Assembly (NCBI GenBank): GCA_036365515.1
Contig: CM070877.1
Location: 186,001-250,000, forward strand
DNA length: 64,000 nt
Direction: 5' to 3'
Source of the DNA: Torymus aiolomorphi
Lineage: Eukaryota > Arthropoda > Insecta > Hymenoptera > Torymidae
A model generated the notes under the pieces. That model saw only the letters and a list, made by a program, of their open reading frames with translations. It made no database searches and was not told the DNA's origin. Both the position numbers and the translations under genes were made by a program. Below are positions 25,501-36,482 of the stretch, in pieces; position 1 is the first letter of the stretch, and every line of letters begins with the position of its first letter.

Positions 25501-26643
25501 TGATTCACGCCCGAGTGGAGTTTGTCGCCCGAGCGAAGCGAGGTGTGTACTATTACATTATATTTCGGAGCAAACCGCTCAACATCTTTTTCCGTACTAC
25601 ATCCCAATTAACGCTCGATTCAACAAACTCAAACAGCGCCGGCCAATTACGAAATATTTTCGCCGCTCTTGCGCATCCTTTTTTGCGTGATTGTTTCGTT
25701 ACCTCATCGGCCCAACGGAGACAAGATAACAGCTGGCTCTCGGCCGTCATACTTAATAAAAATAGAAAAAAAATGCCAGATCAAAAAAAGTCGCGCGACA
25801 CGTCTATTATCTACCTATACATCGGGAAACTGATCTTGAAATCTACCAACCAGCAGCGCGAAAGCTCCGCTGTAAAAAGTGTCGATGAAATTCTCGTAAA
25901 ATAACGAAAGAATGACAATTCATAACCATCATCTCGGGACTATTTAAAAGCCCACATATATCTAAATTCGAAGAAAAAAACCCGAGCCTCGCGCGTATCA
26001 TATCGTCGACGAAACAGCTGTTCGAGCATAATAAAACACAAGCCGCCGACATAACCTCTCCAACATACACCCCCGCACCAACTGCGTACATCCGCACCTC
26101 CTCCCAACGACTTCTATATATAAGTACGGCCAGTTTCTGTATCGCCAGAAGCAGAGATCACCGCGTCGCATTTTTCACACTCGACTGCCCCCGAAAGCAT
26201 ATAAGTACCGCCTGTTCCATTATCAAGGACTTTTTCAGCCCCCGCGCCGTCAAGGTCGACAGCTCTGACCTTCGTCAGATATGTGCTTCGAAACGAAAAC
26301 ACGTCCGCCGTTTTCCATTGATAACCAAATAACACGTATACCTGGACAGAAAACGCTTGGAGACTTGGTTGGTAACGAGGGTGAGCTTGCTGCGCTTGTA
26401 CCAGAGCACCTCGTCCCGGGCGACGCCGTTGAATCGTGTGCAGACGGCGCTGAGACGCACCAGGTCGAACGCGTGGCAGTAGTCGAAGATATGCAGGAGG
26501 ATCTCGAGCGGCAGCTCGTCCAGCCTCACCGCCCTCGGCGGCAGTAGTTGCTGTTGCTCTGGCTGTTGCTGCTGCTGCGGTTGCTGTTGCTGGTCGACCT
26601 CGCCGTCGTCGGCGTTCTGCGGTGGTAGTCGTGCGTTCGTCAT
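22566..26643 (-). CDS. FBXW4: F-box/WD40 protein, FBXW4 (dactylin) type, six exons, complete (455 aa)
   Basis: F-box/WD40 proteins bring substrates to SCF (Skp1-Cul1-F-box) ubiquitin ligases. The F-box binds Skp1 and the propeller binds the substrate. Coding exons are 26643-26342, 24008-23733, 23657-23334, 23218-23093, 23007-22860 and 22757-22566. All junctions are GT-AG and the phases agree, giving 455 aa (human FBXW4 is about 412). The N-terminus has Gln runs (residues 18-32). The F-box is at about 43-84 (LPLEILLHIFDYCHAFDLVR). The propeller has repeats with GSADGAVKAW, GYDTCIRKWDLR and a terminal SSPVYSVSFDSTHLYGA. The linker with NWEYGWYQKNVLF and MPWLQL matches FBXW4 better than other F-box/WD proteins. 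The start is the first ATG of the exon, before the Gln run. An AATAAA on the minus strand near 22215-22220 is a plausible polyadenylation signal. Intron 1 is 2.3 kb and carries repeats. The substrate is unknown. Confidence 0.93.
24448..24600. repeat. Dispersed repeat, copy in FBXW4 intron 1
   Basis: The segment TTTGTTTTTGTAACCTAGCA and the following 80 bp recur with few differences at about 55151-55250. Both copies are preceded by a short GCGC-rich palindrome. They share no coding frame. This is an unclassified dispersed element. Confidence 0.55.
25472..25552. mobile_element. Short TAGTAYATTA-family element (81 bp)
   Basis: It begins TAGTATACGC and ends GTGTGTACTA. It contains the core CCCGAGCGAAGCGAGG. 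It lies in FBXW4 intron 1. Short length, inverted termini and the shared core place it with the copies at 30.7, 31.9, 35.0 and 46.2 kb. Confidence 0.5.
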
Positions 26644-27066
26644 TCTTGATGATCCCGCGGTAGTTTGTCGCCTCTGCCTCGTGTCTCCATAAATGTCTCG
26701 CCTCGATTTTCGAACGACAGCACACGGCGTGCGTAAGTGACAACTTTTCTCACCGTGAGCTTGTGATCATGTTTGTTGTGTATATTGATGAGAGCGAGAG
26801 AATGGATTTTTCCCTACTGCTGTTGTGTCGTCGTTCCCGCGTACTTGACTTCTTACCTACTGCTTGAGCCATCGAGGGGATACCTATTACCTACAGCCGC
26901 GGTGTTGGGGTGGTGCTGCGTCCCGCTCGCACTCACGGATGTTACAAACCCAGTGGTCACAAACTAAGGTCTTCAATATAGAGTGGCAAGCGAATGTAAT
27001 ATTTGACTAAAGAAATTCTAGAATGGCCTTAGGGTTTTATATAGGTTATGGGATCGTCGTCCAATA

Positions 27067-27229
27067 AAGCTGCCTCTACACGGCGTGCCGCGAGCTGCGA
27101 GCCGCGTGCCCTAGACAAAGACAGCGAATTACGAATCCTATAGGATTTCGAATCCTATAGGATTTCGTATATCTGTTTTTGCCTAGGGCACGCGGCCGCG
27201 GCTCGCGGCACGCCGTGTAGAGGCAGCTT
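27067..27229. mobile_element. GC-rich foldback MITE (163 bp)
   Basis: Arms of about 45 bp begin AAGCTGCCTCTACACGGC and are near-perfect reverse complements. The loop holds a tandem duplication of GAATCCTATAGGATTTC. No clear target-site duplication was seen. It is strikingly GC-rich in an AT-rich spacer. The superfamily is unassigned. Confidence 0.7.
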
Positions 27230-27392
27230 GTACAAAAGTACAAATAGCACAAGAAATAAATTTATTCCACTTTCTCAAATTATAAATTATTAAGTGACAT
27301 ATATTGTTATTTTATAGTTTTAATTTTGATTTAAAGAAACAGCTCTATGCTAATGTATTACGTACAAGTATAAATTTAAATAAACAAATTAA

Positions 27393-27807
27393 GGGGGTCC
27401 GAAAGTAAATTAAAAATTCAAATTTCGCGCCACAATATGGCAGACAAAAAAATAAGTAATTTGCCTATAACAAATAATAAAAACAATATTACGGAAAACC
27501 AGGACTGCATTGCCCTCCGTTACATTATTATCTATCATTTTACAACGTTTGCAGTTTCTATATAAATATTTCGCTGAATGGCATTTGAATTACTTGATTT
27601 TGAGACATTATTCAAATGCCATTGAGCGAAATATTTATATAGAAACTTCAAACTTTATAAAATGGTAGATAATAATGTAACGGAGATCAATGCAGTCCTG
27701 GTTTTCCGTAATATTGTTTTTACTATTTGTTATAGGCAAATTACTTATTTTTTCGTCTGCTATATTGTGGTGCGAAATTTGAATTTTTAATTGGCTTTCG
27801 GACCCAC
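27393..27807. mobile_element. Long hairpin element flanked by TTAA (415 bp)
   Basis: The whole element is an imperfect palindrome with arms of about 200 bp. Its ends are GGGGGTCCGAAAG and CTTTCGGACCCAC. TTAA flanks it on both sides (27389-27392 and 27808-27811), as for piggyBac-type insertions. It has no coding frame. A transcript would fold into a long hairpin. Confidence 0.75.
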
Positions 27808-28302
27808 TTAATCGTAGGTACAATTGATGTTACATTTGTGGATGATTATAGATATTACATAAGATTATTAAATATTAACTGGTTAACTTGAGAGTTTCTT
27901 AAAATCTTATTTTTTTTTACTAGTTGCTATGTAAAAAATACGAAAATTAATATAAAAGTTAATTGAATGAATTGAATTTGTTATTAGATATTGCGATTCA
28001 AAATCCTTAATTGAAATTAATAAAGAGAATCTAATATGTATTTATATTAAGTAATCTTACTAATCTTATATCTTAAATTCTTAAAGACTTATCTACCTTA
28101 TTATGTTATTAAAATATGGAATTAAATATAAACAGTTATAATTGATTTATACATTAAATTATATATTATTTATCCTTGAATTTAGTTATTATGATAGTTA
28201 TTATGATTTAATTCATATTAAATGATCTCAATAATTTTAATAATCCTAACTTCTTAAAATCTTATCTAGTTTGTTCTTCTTTATTTAACACAGACTTAAA
28301 TA

Positions 28303-28792
28303 CAGTGCAACCCCGTAATAAGCGCGCCTAGGCCCGTAAGGGGATAAGAATTTTTTACATAAACGTATACCCCCTCCACGCACTTTCCCCTCGAGTATCT
28401 AGCGCTTTCTGTCTCTCTTTCTCTCTTTCTTCGGCGCATGACCTCTCAATAAGTGTTCTGACGATCGTCAGTTTGTTGACAACGTTTAAGTGCACGTAAT
28501 ACAACGTTTTGAGACTGAATATCGTTTTCAGTATAGGAAATTGTGCTGTGCATAAAAATTTATACTTTTAAGAATATTTAAGTGTACGTGTGTTGATTAA
28601 AATGAAATTTTTCTATTAAAAAGTCTCTTGTAAACTCTGTTTTGCTTGGCGCGCTTATTGAGAGGACAGGTTGTGAAGTCTAACTCGAGCTGGTAGTTTG
28701 AGTCGGAATGGGAATACCCTGTTCTTAGAATTGAGCGAGAAACTAGGGAAAAACGCGCTTATTGCGAGAGCGCTTATTCCGGAGTTGCACTG
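28303..28792. mobile_element. pogo/Tigger-like non-autonomous element
   Basis: The termini are CAGTGCAACCCCGTAATAAG on the left and, on the reverse strand, CAGTGCAACTCCGGAATAAG on the right. TA flanks both ends (28301-28302 and 28793-28794). The CAGT start with a TTAT/ATAA motif near it and the TA duplication are typical of pogo/Tigger elements. Subterminal AAGCGCGC motifs repeat. There is no transposase frame in the 490 bp. Confidence 0.7.
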
Positions 28793-28929
28793 TATAAAGA
28801 GTTAATTTATTTGTAAATTGTCTATCTTTAAATTGGCTATTATGACTCGAGTCTCTTAATTGACTTAATGACGAGACAACTTGCGAAAATATATACATAA
28901 ATATGTATGTTATCTGATTTATCCATCGG

Positions 28930-29660
28930 ATTAGGTGTTGATTGGGGCTCTTCCTTCGATATGGACGGCCGTGGACCCAATTTCAATCACCCGTTGTCCT
29001 GGTATTCACCCTGAAGTCCCAAGGGAAACCACAGCCTCAAAAACTTTGGGTAGGACGACGCTCCTCACTCTGATTGGTGTGGATGCTTATCTGTTTATGG
29101 TTGACTCGTTGTATGTCGGAACTCGTTGAAAACTCGTGGCAGATTAATGGAAGCTCGTTGAAGACTAGTCGAAGCTTGTTGAAGCTTGTTGAAACTCGTT
29201 GAAGCTTGTTGAAACTTGTTGATACTCGTTGATATACGTTAAAAGTTAAACTTGATGGAATTCGTTGAAATTCATTGAACTTGGTATAATTCGTTGAAAT
29301 GCGTTAAACTTGATGTAACTATATAAATTCGGCGTAATTCTTGAAGATACGTGGGTGCTGATAAGTCCAAGGTTGGATTCTTTCTCTAAGCGAGACTGCC
29401 CGCCGGGGAGCTGCGTACTCTTATATATGGTCAGCGCGGACCTGAAAGCTGTTGAGGATGATCCGTCTCCCTCTGGTGGCGAGGACTTGAAATACATCCA
29501 TAGCCTGTGGAAGTGCTGTAGCTGTAGGGCCTGTAGGACCCCAAAATCTGAAAAGAGGCTCCGCCCCCTTCTTCTGTGGTGGGAGATTCTGCTTCTCTCA
29601 TTGGTTCCCTCTTTTGGTCGGTTACCTACTACGTAATTTCATGGAATCCGAGATTTCCGC
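28930..29660. other. Unclassified GC-richer segment with short tandem units
   Basis: The stretch 29105-29300 is a degenerate array of 10-12 bp units of type AACTCGTTGA / GAAGCTTGTT. The following 300 bp are GC-richer and include CTTATATATGG, a TATA-like site. It could be a solo LTR or an old non-coding repeat. The short frames on it are not supported as genes. Confidence 0.35.
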
Positions 29661-30689
29661 AAAGTACAACTGCAAATCGTCTTCCGGACACGGATTCGTG
29701 TTTAGACGCTGGACAATGACTTCTGTAGCAGAAGTGTATGTGTATACATGTATGAAAAATATATTTATGTAGATCTAATCACGCATGTTTTCGTTATTTT
29801 CGTTGAAAAATAGAAGAAACAATTTGTTTTTGAAACAGTGTGCGAGAAGTTCGACTTTTTACACCGGGTTTCCGTACGAAAAGTACTACTTTTTTACACT
29901 AGTGCGTAAACCAAGTGCTCCGAGGGCAAAGCATTACTTTTTCACACGAAAAACCATTGCGAGCGGTCGATCTTCTTGGCACCCCGTTTAAAAAAATTGT
30001 ATATGCAACTCATGTATAAAACAACTTGTTGCATAATGTACTATATTTCTTTTGGAGAATTACAATTTATTGTGCTGCTGTCAACCGCGGAGCAGCTCCA
30101 AAAGTGCATGCCTATCTTCTATACATTGTGTGTTAATATTTATAAAATAAAACCTCAAAAAAGATTTTTATTATTTTGTATAGTAACATTTTTAAAGAAG
30201 CACAAAGGGAATACATTTACTTGGTGTCTTTCAGATATATAGATGTAACTTCTTAATAAATGAAAAGTTTTTTCCAAAACCCGATATAATTCTAATATTC
30301 CAGCTTTAGTACTGGTCGTGTCTGCTTTGCATGGTTTTATGTTGCGCTTCGCAATGTCACATAGTTATTGCTTCAATAATCACATTTTCAGTTACGATAA
30401 TAAACACCATTAAAATTAAAAATAAATTAGCTACTCTCAACCAAAGCATACGAAAATAGTAAATTGTACGACCAAGGGAAAAAATGAAAAAAATGCACAT
30501 CGTATTTTTTGCTTTTTTTTAAATAGTGCAGAAATAGACTCTTTTTATGCCAAGAAAGTGGATAGAGATTTGGGATTTTCGATTAGTCCGCCATACTAAT
30601 AAAAATAAACAGAATAAATTTTTCTTCTTTCTCCCGCTACGAGTTTTTTCCTCCTGCTGGATGGAAAAGTTTCTCCCTTGCGGGAGGAA

Positions 30690-30909
30690 TAGTACATTAC
30701 GATACGGATGTGAAAGTCGAATGCGGTAAAAATCACCTTACGCACCAGTGTCGTACCGTATTTTATACCACGAGAGCCGAATAATCATATTAAAGTTATG
30801 ATTTTGAGGTTAGAGTGGTGTAAAAGACTTTTACTCACTCGCTTCGCTCGTGCGAAAAACGTCTCCTGCGGTAAATAATCACTTTCCACACCCGTATCGT
30901 AATGTACTA
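30690..30909. mobile_element. TAGTAYATTA-family element, complete copy (220 bp)
   Basis: Inverted termini TAGTACATTACGATACGG and CCGTATCGTAATGTACTA are perfect complements over 18 bp. The core is CTCGCTTCGCTCGTGCG, the reverse complement of the core in the other copies. It also contains the ACCACGAGAG segment shared with 19.4 and 32.0 kb. It has no coding capacity. Confidence 0.75.
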
Positions 30910-31190
30910 ATTTCTTGATGCCCTGGTGGAAAGTACGTGGTTTCGCCATTGTTTTCGATAGCGAAAGAAGGTCATTTAACCATTACTAGGGCTTTCGCCA
31001 CTGACAGGAGCTTTCGCCACGCATGCTTCTGAGTTGGTAACTAGGCAACTGCAGATTTTATTAATAGATTGTTTTAGAGGTTTTGTCAACATATTCAAAG
31101 TCATTAACCTATATGTACAACAAAAACAATCACTTCTGATCATCAATCAACAAGCGATTTATACTGCTTTAATTTGTGAAATGGATAAAC

Positions 31191-31510
31191 AGTACATTAC
31201 GATCCTAGTGGCATAATAGTTGCGCACTTTACGCTCATAGACATAAGAGAGATAGACTGCGGGTGTAGGTTAGTGAGAGTGGCACCCGTTGGGAGAGAGA
31301 CAGATGCATAGAACGTATATATAATCGAAGGTAAGCTGTCTCTCTCTAACGCATGTGCGCGAACATGGTTAGAGGTGCCACTCTTGCTAACCCACACCCG
31401 CAGTCTATCTCTCTTATGTCTGTTTACGCTACGCTCGGGCGCTTATACACGCCGTGCCATAAACAACAACTTATGACATGTGTATCGTACATTATTTTAT
31501 ACCACTGACT
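31191..31510. mobile_element. Degraded TAGTAYATTA-family region interrupted by a foldback
   Basis: The left side starts AGTACATTACGATCC and a right part carries CTACGCTCGGGCG, a degenerate family core, near 31430. The middle is occupied by the foldback at 31239-31422. The right terminus is not intact, so the outer boundary is uncertain. Confidence 0.4.
31239..31422. mobile_element. Foldback element nested in another repeat (184 bp)
   Basis: Termini AGACATAAGAGAGATAGACT and its reverse complement enclose arms of about 80 bp with a GTGGCACC motif. The surrounding sequence (CTTTACGCTC before, GTTTACGCTACGCTCG after) belongs to a TAGTAYATTA-type element, so this one inserted later. Confidence 0.6.
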
Positions 31511-31898
31511 GCATAAATCCGCCATGTCACGGATAGGCGTGACATAAATGCGGATTTATGCCACGTAGTGCTATAAAGATTGTTCATTAATAATGAATTG
31601 TCCTCATCCGACGAATCTGAAGATGAGGAAGAAGTGTGTAGAAAATTGATGTTTTCGAACGTGATGTTTTCGATGCCCGCCCCCCCGACCAGCAACACTC
31701 GCTGCGCTCGTGCCGCAAATGTCGAGGTGGGCATCGAACTCAACACGCTCGAGCTTTGATGAAATGAAAGACTCCTAAGAGTCAGAGCAGAAAAAGTGAG
31801 AATTAGTCGGGTTACATGCGAGAAGCTGAATGCATGCTATTACGGTGTTATCATTGTCGGTGGCAAAATATATATCGGCAAGACTATAAATTATGTAA

Positions 31899-32214
31899 TA
31901 GTACATTATGATACGGGTGGAGAATGTGATTATTTACCGAAGGAGATGTTTTTCGCACGAGCGAAGCGAGTGAGAAAAGTCGAATGCGGTAAAAATCATC
32001 TTACGCACCAGTGTCATACAGTATTTTATACCACGAGAGCCGAATAATCATATTAAAATTATGATTTTGAGCGCTATAAACGTACTTTCCACCGGGCATC
32101 AAGAAAAATAATATACGGTACACAAGACGAAAGATCAAGGCCCACTACTGCGTGATATGCCAACTTCACGCAGTAGCGGAACTTCAACTTTCGTTATTTG
32201 TACCGTAATGTACT
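31899..32214. mobile_element. TAGTAYATTA-family element, longer copy (316 bp)
   Basis: It starts TAGTACATTATGATACGGGT and ends CCGTAATGTACTA. The left part has GAGCGAAGCGAGTGAG and the ACCACGAGAG segment. The right part (about 32114-32207) holds a second, independent palindrome around CCCACTACTGCGTG. It directly abuts the peptide-gene copy at 32317-32395. Confidence 0.65.
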
Positions 32215-32316
32215 ATTCCTCTCGCGACTTACTAACGATCGGAAAACTAAATTTTCGATCCACTTTACAGGCATGAAAAAGGGCATTTTTCTTTAAAAAG
32301 TCAATTGTATACTTAT

Positions 32317-32395
32317 CCTCTATTAAATACAAAAAGATATATGAACCATAAAAAGTTACTGCAAAGAGACATAGGATCAGAAATAATAGTCTCAT
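32317..32395 (-). pseudogene. Peptide-gene copy 2: first exon with a mutated donor site
   Basis: The 26 codons starting at 32395 encode a hydrophobic leader (MRLLFLILCLFAVTFYGSYI) closely matching exon 1 of the intact gene at 35486-35408. At the expected exon end the sequence is G|ATAAGT instead of G|GTAAGT, a G-to-A change at the first intron base. Translation would run on to a stop at 32213-32215. No second exon was found downstream. The upstream TGACGTCA at 32517-32524 is conserved. I infer a non-functional copy. Use of another donor cannot be excluded. Confidence 0.6.
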
Positions 32396-32516
32396 TTTTG
32401 GTTCAGCGTTTGGTTACTTCTTTCAAAAAAGTTTTAAAAAATATTCATTTTTTGTTTTTTTTTTCTGTTATATATACGAGCAGCTATTATAATAAACAGT
32501 AATTACTACTTATCAA

Positions 32517-32524
32517 TGACGTCA
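32517..32524. promoter_or_regulatory. CRE-like palindrome TGACGTCA upstream of peptide-gene copy 2
   Basis: The octamer lies about 125 bp upstream of the start codon. It is set in TTGACGTCATTGATAAG, the context also found upstream of the copies at 35.5 and 50.6 kb. CREB/ATF-type bZIP factors bind this octamer. Confidence 0.5.
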
Positions 32525-32824
32525 AGCAAACGATTCTTTATCATAAAAAGAAAAAATTTAGGAGTATTAAATGATTATAATCTATAGTTTTCTGTTTTCA
32601 TTTATTACGGGAGTACTTTAGTTTTTAATAATTGACTTGCTCTTGAAAAAAGCAAAGTTAGCATAAAGATCATTATAAAAAGTAATCCACTGCCTTTTCG
32701 CGGAGGCCAACTCCGAGCCTGATTGTTCTTGTACTTTGCCTATTTTTAAAAGATACAAATAAAGTGTCTGACTATTATAAACTCTTCGGGTACATTGTTT
32801 TATCATTACCCTAATTCTTAAAAA

Positions 32825-34687
32825 ACATTTTATAAAATCCCTATAGCAAAGAAAAAAGAAAAAAACAATCGAGAATAGACAAGTTTTTATTTTTACTTTT
32901 TTGGAACAATTATTATTATGTTTCTTTTTTTATAACCATCAGATATCATTGCAAACTTATTGCAGTCATCTACTGTTTGGAATAATTTCTGAAAAAGTAG
33001 ATTACTTAAAGAATTAGTAAAGATCCAAAATTGAAAAAGAATAATGTAAAGTACTGAAATGTTGATAACAGCGTAATTCAGTATATAGGCTCCGACATCT
33101 CCTTTAGAAACATTTCGAAGAAAATAATTAGTAACTAAACGGAAAATATATCTAACTAGTTTCTATTCTTTATTTATTTTCTAATAAGTGCAGGCTTTCA
33201 TAGACCATTTCTCACATACAACACACCCGCGTGGCGTTGTTTTGTCCTAAGTTTTCGTAATAACTCCAAATACTGTTTTTGGTGTGGCGAGGAACTACTT
33301 AACAAGATTTTCTGCAAGTACACCTAACAAGGTCTGTATTAGCAAGGGGTAGATGAAATTCCAGTCTCGCTTGAAAGGGTCTTACCTTTGCCTTAACGTA
33401 TGTTTTTGAAGAGTTTTAAAAAATTGCACTACCTAATTTTGGAAGAAAAATTCAATATTTCCATCTAGCAATGAGAGTACACAGCCTTTGAAAATCGGAT
33501 TTTAATAAGGCTTTAAAAGTCGATTTCTGGTATCTAAAAATGAAGCGCAGTGCTCACAATTCCGTCAAATGGGTCCTTTTCCTTGAGATGTGAGCAATCT
33601 AATCTCAAATATACTCTATTTCGTTAAACAAAGATGGCTCTTCTATTGCCTGTTACTTTGCAATTATTTATGGTGCGAAGACGAGCAAAAATTTTCTAAA
33701 AGTAGACAACAAAATCTATAATTTAAGCTCTGATTCATTGAAAAATATTTATTTTTCAGTATCTTATAAGCAATCAAAGGTAACGTAAGAAAATGGTTTA
33801 AAAGAGGATCCATTAAGTCGCTTAAAATGAAGACAAATTTTTAACCATTTTCTAACGCTACCTTTGATTGCTTATAATTTTCTGAAAAATAGTACATTAT
33901 AACACTGATGTGGAAGGTGATTATTTACCGCATGAGACGTTTTTCGGACGAGCGAAGCGAGTTGTGGAATCGTGCGTTCTCAATAATTGTTGTGAAATAT
34001 AAGGTTTGAGTAATATCCTAGCGAAAATTGAAAATGTTAAGAAAATGTGAAAAAATGTAACAAAAATGTAAGAAATAGTAAGGACTCGAAAACATCTAGG
34101 ATATTTGGTCCGAGTAAAATTTATCGCAATTTCATTAAAAGCTGTGAGCTCAAAGTCACAGCCAAATTTGTTGTTATTTGAGCGTTAATGGGTTGATGCT
34201 TTTTTGTATTACTTTTATGTTATTTATTTAATTTTATTTATAGGCGTTAATAAAACATAATTCGTGAACTAGGAGTTAAAGAGAATATTAAAAAATAATT
34301 GATTATTTAAAGATTTGGTATTGTTTATATATTTTCCAACAATTTTAGATGTAGCCACATTAGTAAAAAACATTTTTAAAGAAAGTAATTTTTGGTCAAA
34401 ACAAAGAATATTTGTCTACGCTAGGTTATAACGCTTTAAATTAAAATAGGAAAATATTTCGAGATATGATGTTCATGCAGCAAACACACATTGCTAAGGT
34501 GGAATAAGCTTGCAAGTGCGCGTGTGTCCGTGTGTGTTTGTGTATGGGTAAGGATAAAATAAACATAGCCTTCCGACATTAATTTTTCGTATTGCTTTAT
34601 ATTATAGTAGGACAGTAGTTTTACATTATTGTCACAATGCCTAGACTTTCTAACGATTGTAGTACATGTACGGCTCTACCATAATTA
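32825..34687. other. Repeat-rich spacer
   Basis: It contains a foldback at about 33749-33888 (arms around ATAAGCAATCAAAGGTA) and a left half of a TAGTAYATTA-family element at about 33892-33973, with core GACGAGCGAAGCGAG. No gene is supported. The rest is AT-rich. Confidence 0.5.
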
Positions 34688-35486
34688 CTATACCACAAAG
34701 TATGAGCCTCCATTTTGGCAGATGCAATACGGCTTCTTGTTTGGATCGTTAGGACTCATGCCGGTAACGGCACAAGTCCGTGTATAGCCACCGGGACAGC
34801 GTTTCGAGTCGTCGTTTTCGCACTGCTGCGTCATAGCTTGCGAACAGCTTTGTCCCTGGGCTTTGGCTTCTGTATCAAGAATATAAATATACTCTATACA
34901 TTTTCACATTATAGAAGAAAAGAAAAAATGTGTTATTATGTTTTGTGACAAAAATATTTCCTAGATAAACTTTCGGGATGTTATCGGTATACGGTCCCTG
35001 ACAAAAGATATTTTTTATATATTTTTTATATATATCAAATAGTATATTATGATACTCTCGCTGCGCTCGGGCACTAATTTCACGCACGGCACTAGTGTAT
35101 CGTAATATACTATTATCGTATAGTTATAACGTTAAAAACTAATTTTTGGCAGGGATGATGTAGTTATAACATCCTTAATTTAAGTGATAAATGAGGAATG
35201 TTGTTCCAAAAGTGGATAGTTGTACTTTTATAGAATTTGATTAAATGATAGAAATGCATGTTTGTTTTACATTTTAAATGTATACTTCTAAAATTTCACG
35301 TATTTATGGGCGACTACATTTTGAATTTAGACAATGAAATTATTTTCCATATGTGTTCACTTCAAAGTAAAATGTAGCCAAGTTCAGAATTACTTATGGC
35401 TGGACACCTTCAGTTAAATATAAAAAGATATACGAACCCAAAAATATAACTACAAAGAGACACAGGACGAGAAACAGTAGCCTCAT
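34688..35486 (-). CDS. Small secreted or membrane-anchored cysteine-rich peptide, two exons (86 aa)
   Basis: Exon 1 (35486-35408) encodes a 26-residue hydrophobic leader beginning MRLLFLVLCLFVVIFLGSYI. Exon 2 (34869-34688) starts after a good acceptor (GATACAG) and joins in phase to give 86 aa. The mature part has six cysteines spaced C-x7-C-x7-C-x7-C-x15-C-x1-C, with RCPGGYTRTC and PYCICQNGG, and ends at SYFVV. Six cysteines suggest three disulfides. I recognise no named family. The leader lacks an obvious cleavage site, so it may be an anchor. The donor (GTGTCC) is weak, which is the least certain point. The codons are GC-richer than the flanks. Two first-exon relatives (32.4 kb minus, 50.6 kb plus) and a conserved promoter support a real gene family. 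The function could be venom, antimicrobial or signalling; nothing in the sequence decides. Confidence 0.7.
35040..35112. mobile_element. Minimal TAGTAYATTA-family element (73 bp) in the peptide-gene intron
   Basis: Termini TAGTATATTATGATAC and GTATCGTAATATACTA enclose only about 40 bp, which includes CTCGCTGCGCTCGGGC. It is inside the single intron of the peptide gene. It is the shortest copy and shows what the family retains. Confidence 0.7.
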
Positions 35487-35564
35487 TTTTCCTTTAACGT
35501 ATGGTTATATAACTGTTAACGGATGTTTTAAGAAATAAGCTTGAAAATTTATTTTTTTCGTTGC

Positions 35565-35623
35565 TATTTATAGGGGCAGTCACTGTATATACAAGCAGTA
35601 ATTTTTGCTTATCAATGACGTCA
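35565..35623 (-). promoter_or_regulatory. Conserved promoter of the intact peptide gene (TATA box and CRE)
   Basis: TATAAATA (minus strand, 35572-35565) is 79 bp before the start codon, and TGACGTCA (35616-35623) is 44 bp further upstream. The same two motifs with nearly identical intervening sequence occur before the copy at 50627, and the octamer also before the copy at 32395. Conservation in three copies suggests function or recent duplication. Confidence 0.6.
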
Positions 35624-36482
35624 CTCAAACATTTCGTCGTTGTATATATCAACAAATTATTTTAGTATATCAGATAATAATAACTATTTTAATCTATTTG
35701 TTCTTGAATAAAGAGCGATAACAAATTTTTTTAAAATAGTAACAAGGAAAATAAGTATTAATTACCTATAATAGAATTCATTAAAACTTTACATTTTTAT
35801 ACATACTTACAAAATAAAACAAAAATTCTTTGCCTATTTTTCGAATTTGATTTTTCTTCCCATTAAATATGCAGTAATTGTAACAAATATTTTATAAAGT
35901 CTCAATGTAAAACATAAATTTCTTAAGATGATGTAGTAGCCACGCTGATTGGTTGAAATTTTCCTAACCTCAAAAACAATATCATAAATAAAAAACCGCT
36001 GCTAACTGCTTTAGCAGAATGCTTTCTCAAAGAGAATTGATAAATTACATCAAATAATTTTTTTAAATGTACATTTTAATATAAAATTTCATTCTTTTTG
36101 CATATCTCATATTCCATAAATACAATAAATTATTCAAAATGATCAAGAAAATTATATTTAAAATAGTAATTATTAAATTGCAAATTAAAAAGTTTAAGGT
36201 ATTATCAAATGCTATTTATTGAATTTATAAATTAATTGCATTTCTTCGAAATTTCTTCGGCGTTTTCTTCGAAAACTTGCTAACTCGGTATTTGCTTCAA
36301 AACCCCGCCAACTCAGCGAAAACTTCGAAAATTCACCAACTTATAGAGTGATTTCAAAAACCATATAACTCGGCGAAGGTTTAAAATATCCTCTAACTCA
36401 GGCGTTTTTTGTTTTAATTTTGTAGTGGTAGCTCTAGGATGTTAAAGTACAATTTCTGTATAAGTGATGAAAAAAATTATTT

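Noticed and set aside
26114..26743. 209-codon minus-strand frame over the first FBXW4 exon
   Set aside because: It is in a different frame from the F-box and joins no downstream exon.
29355..29636. 93-codon plus-strand frame
   Set aside because: No splice context, no recognisable motif, and it lies in a repeat-like GC-richer segment.
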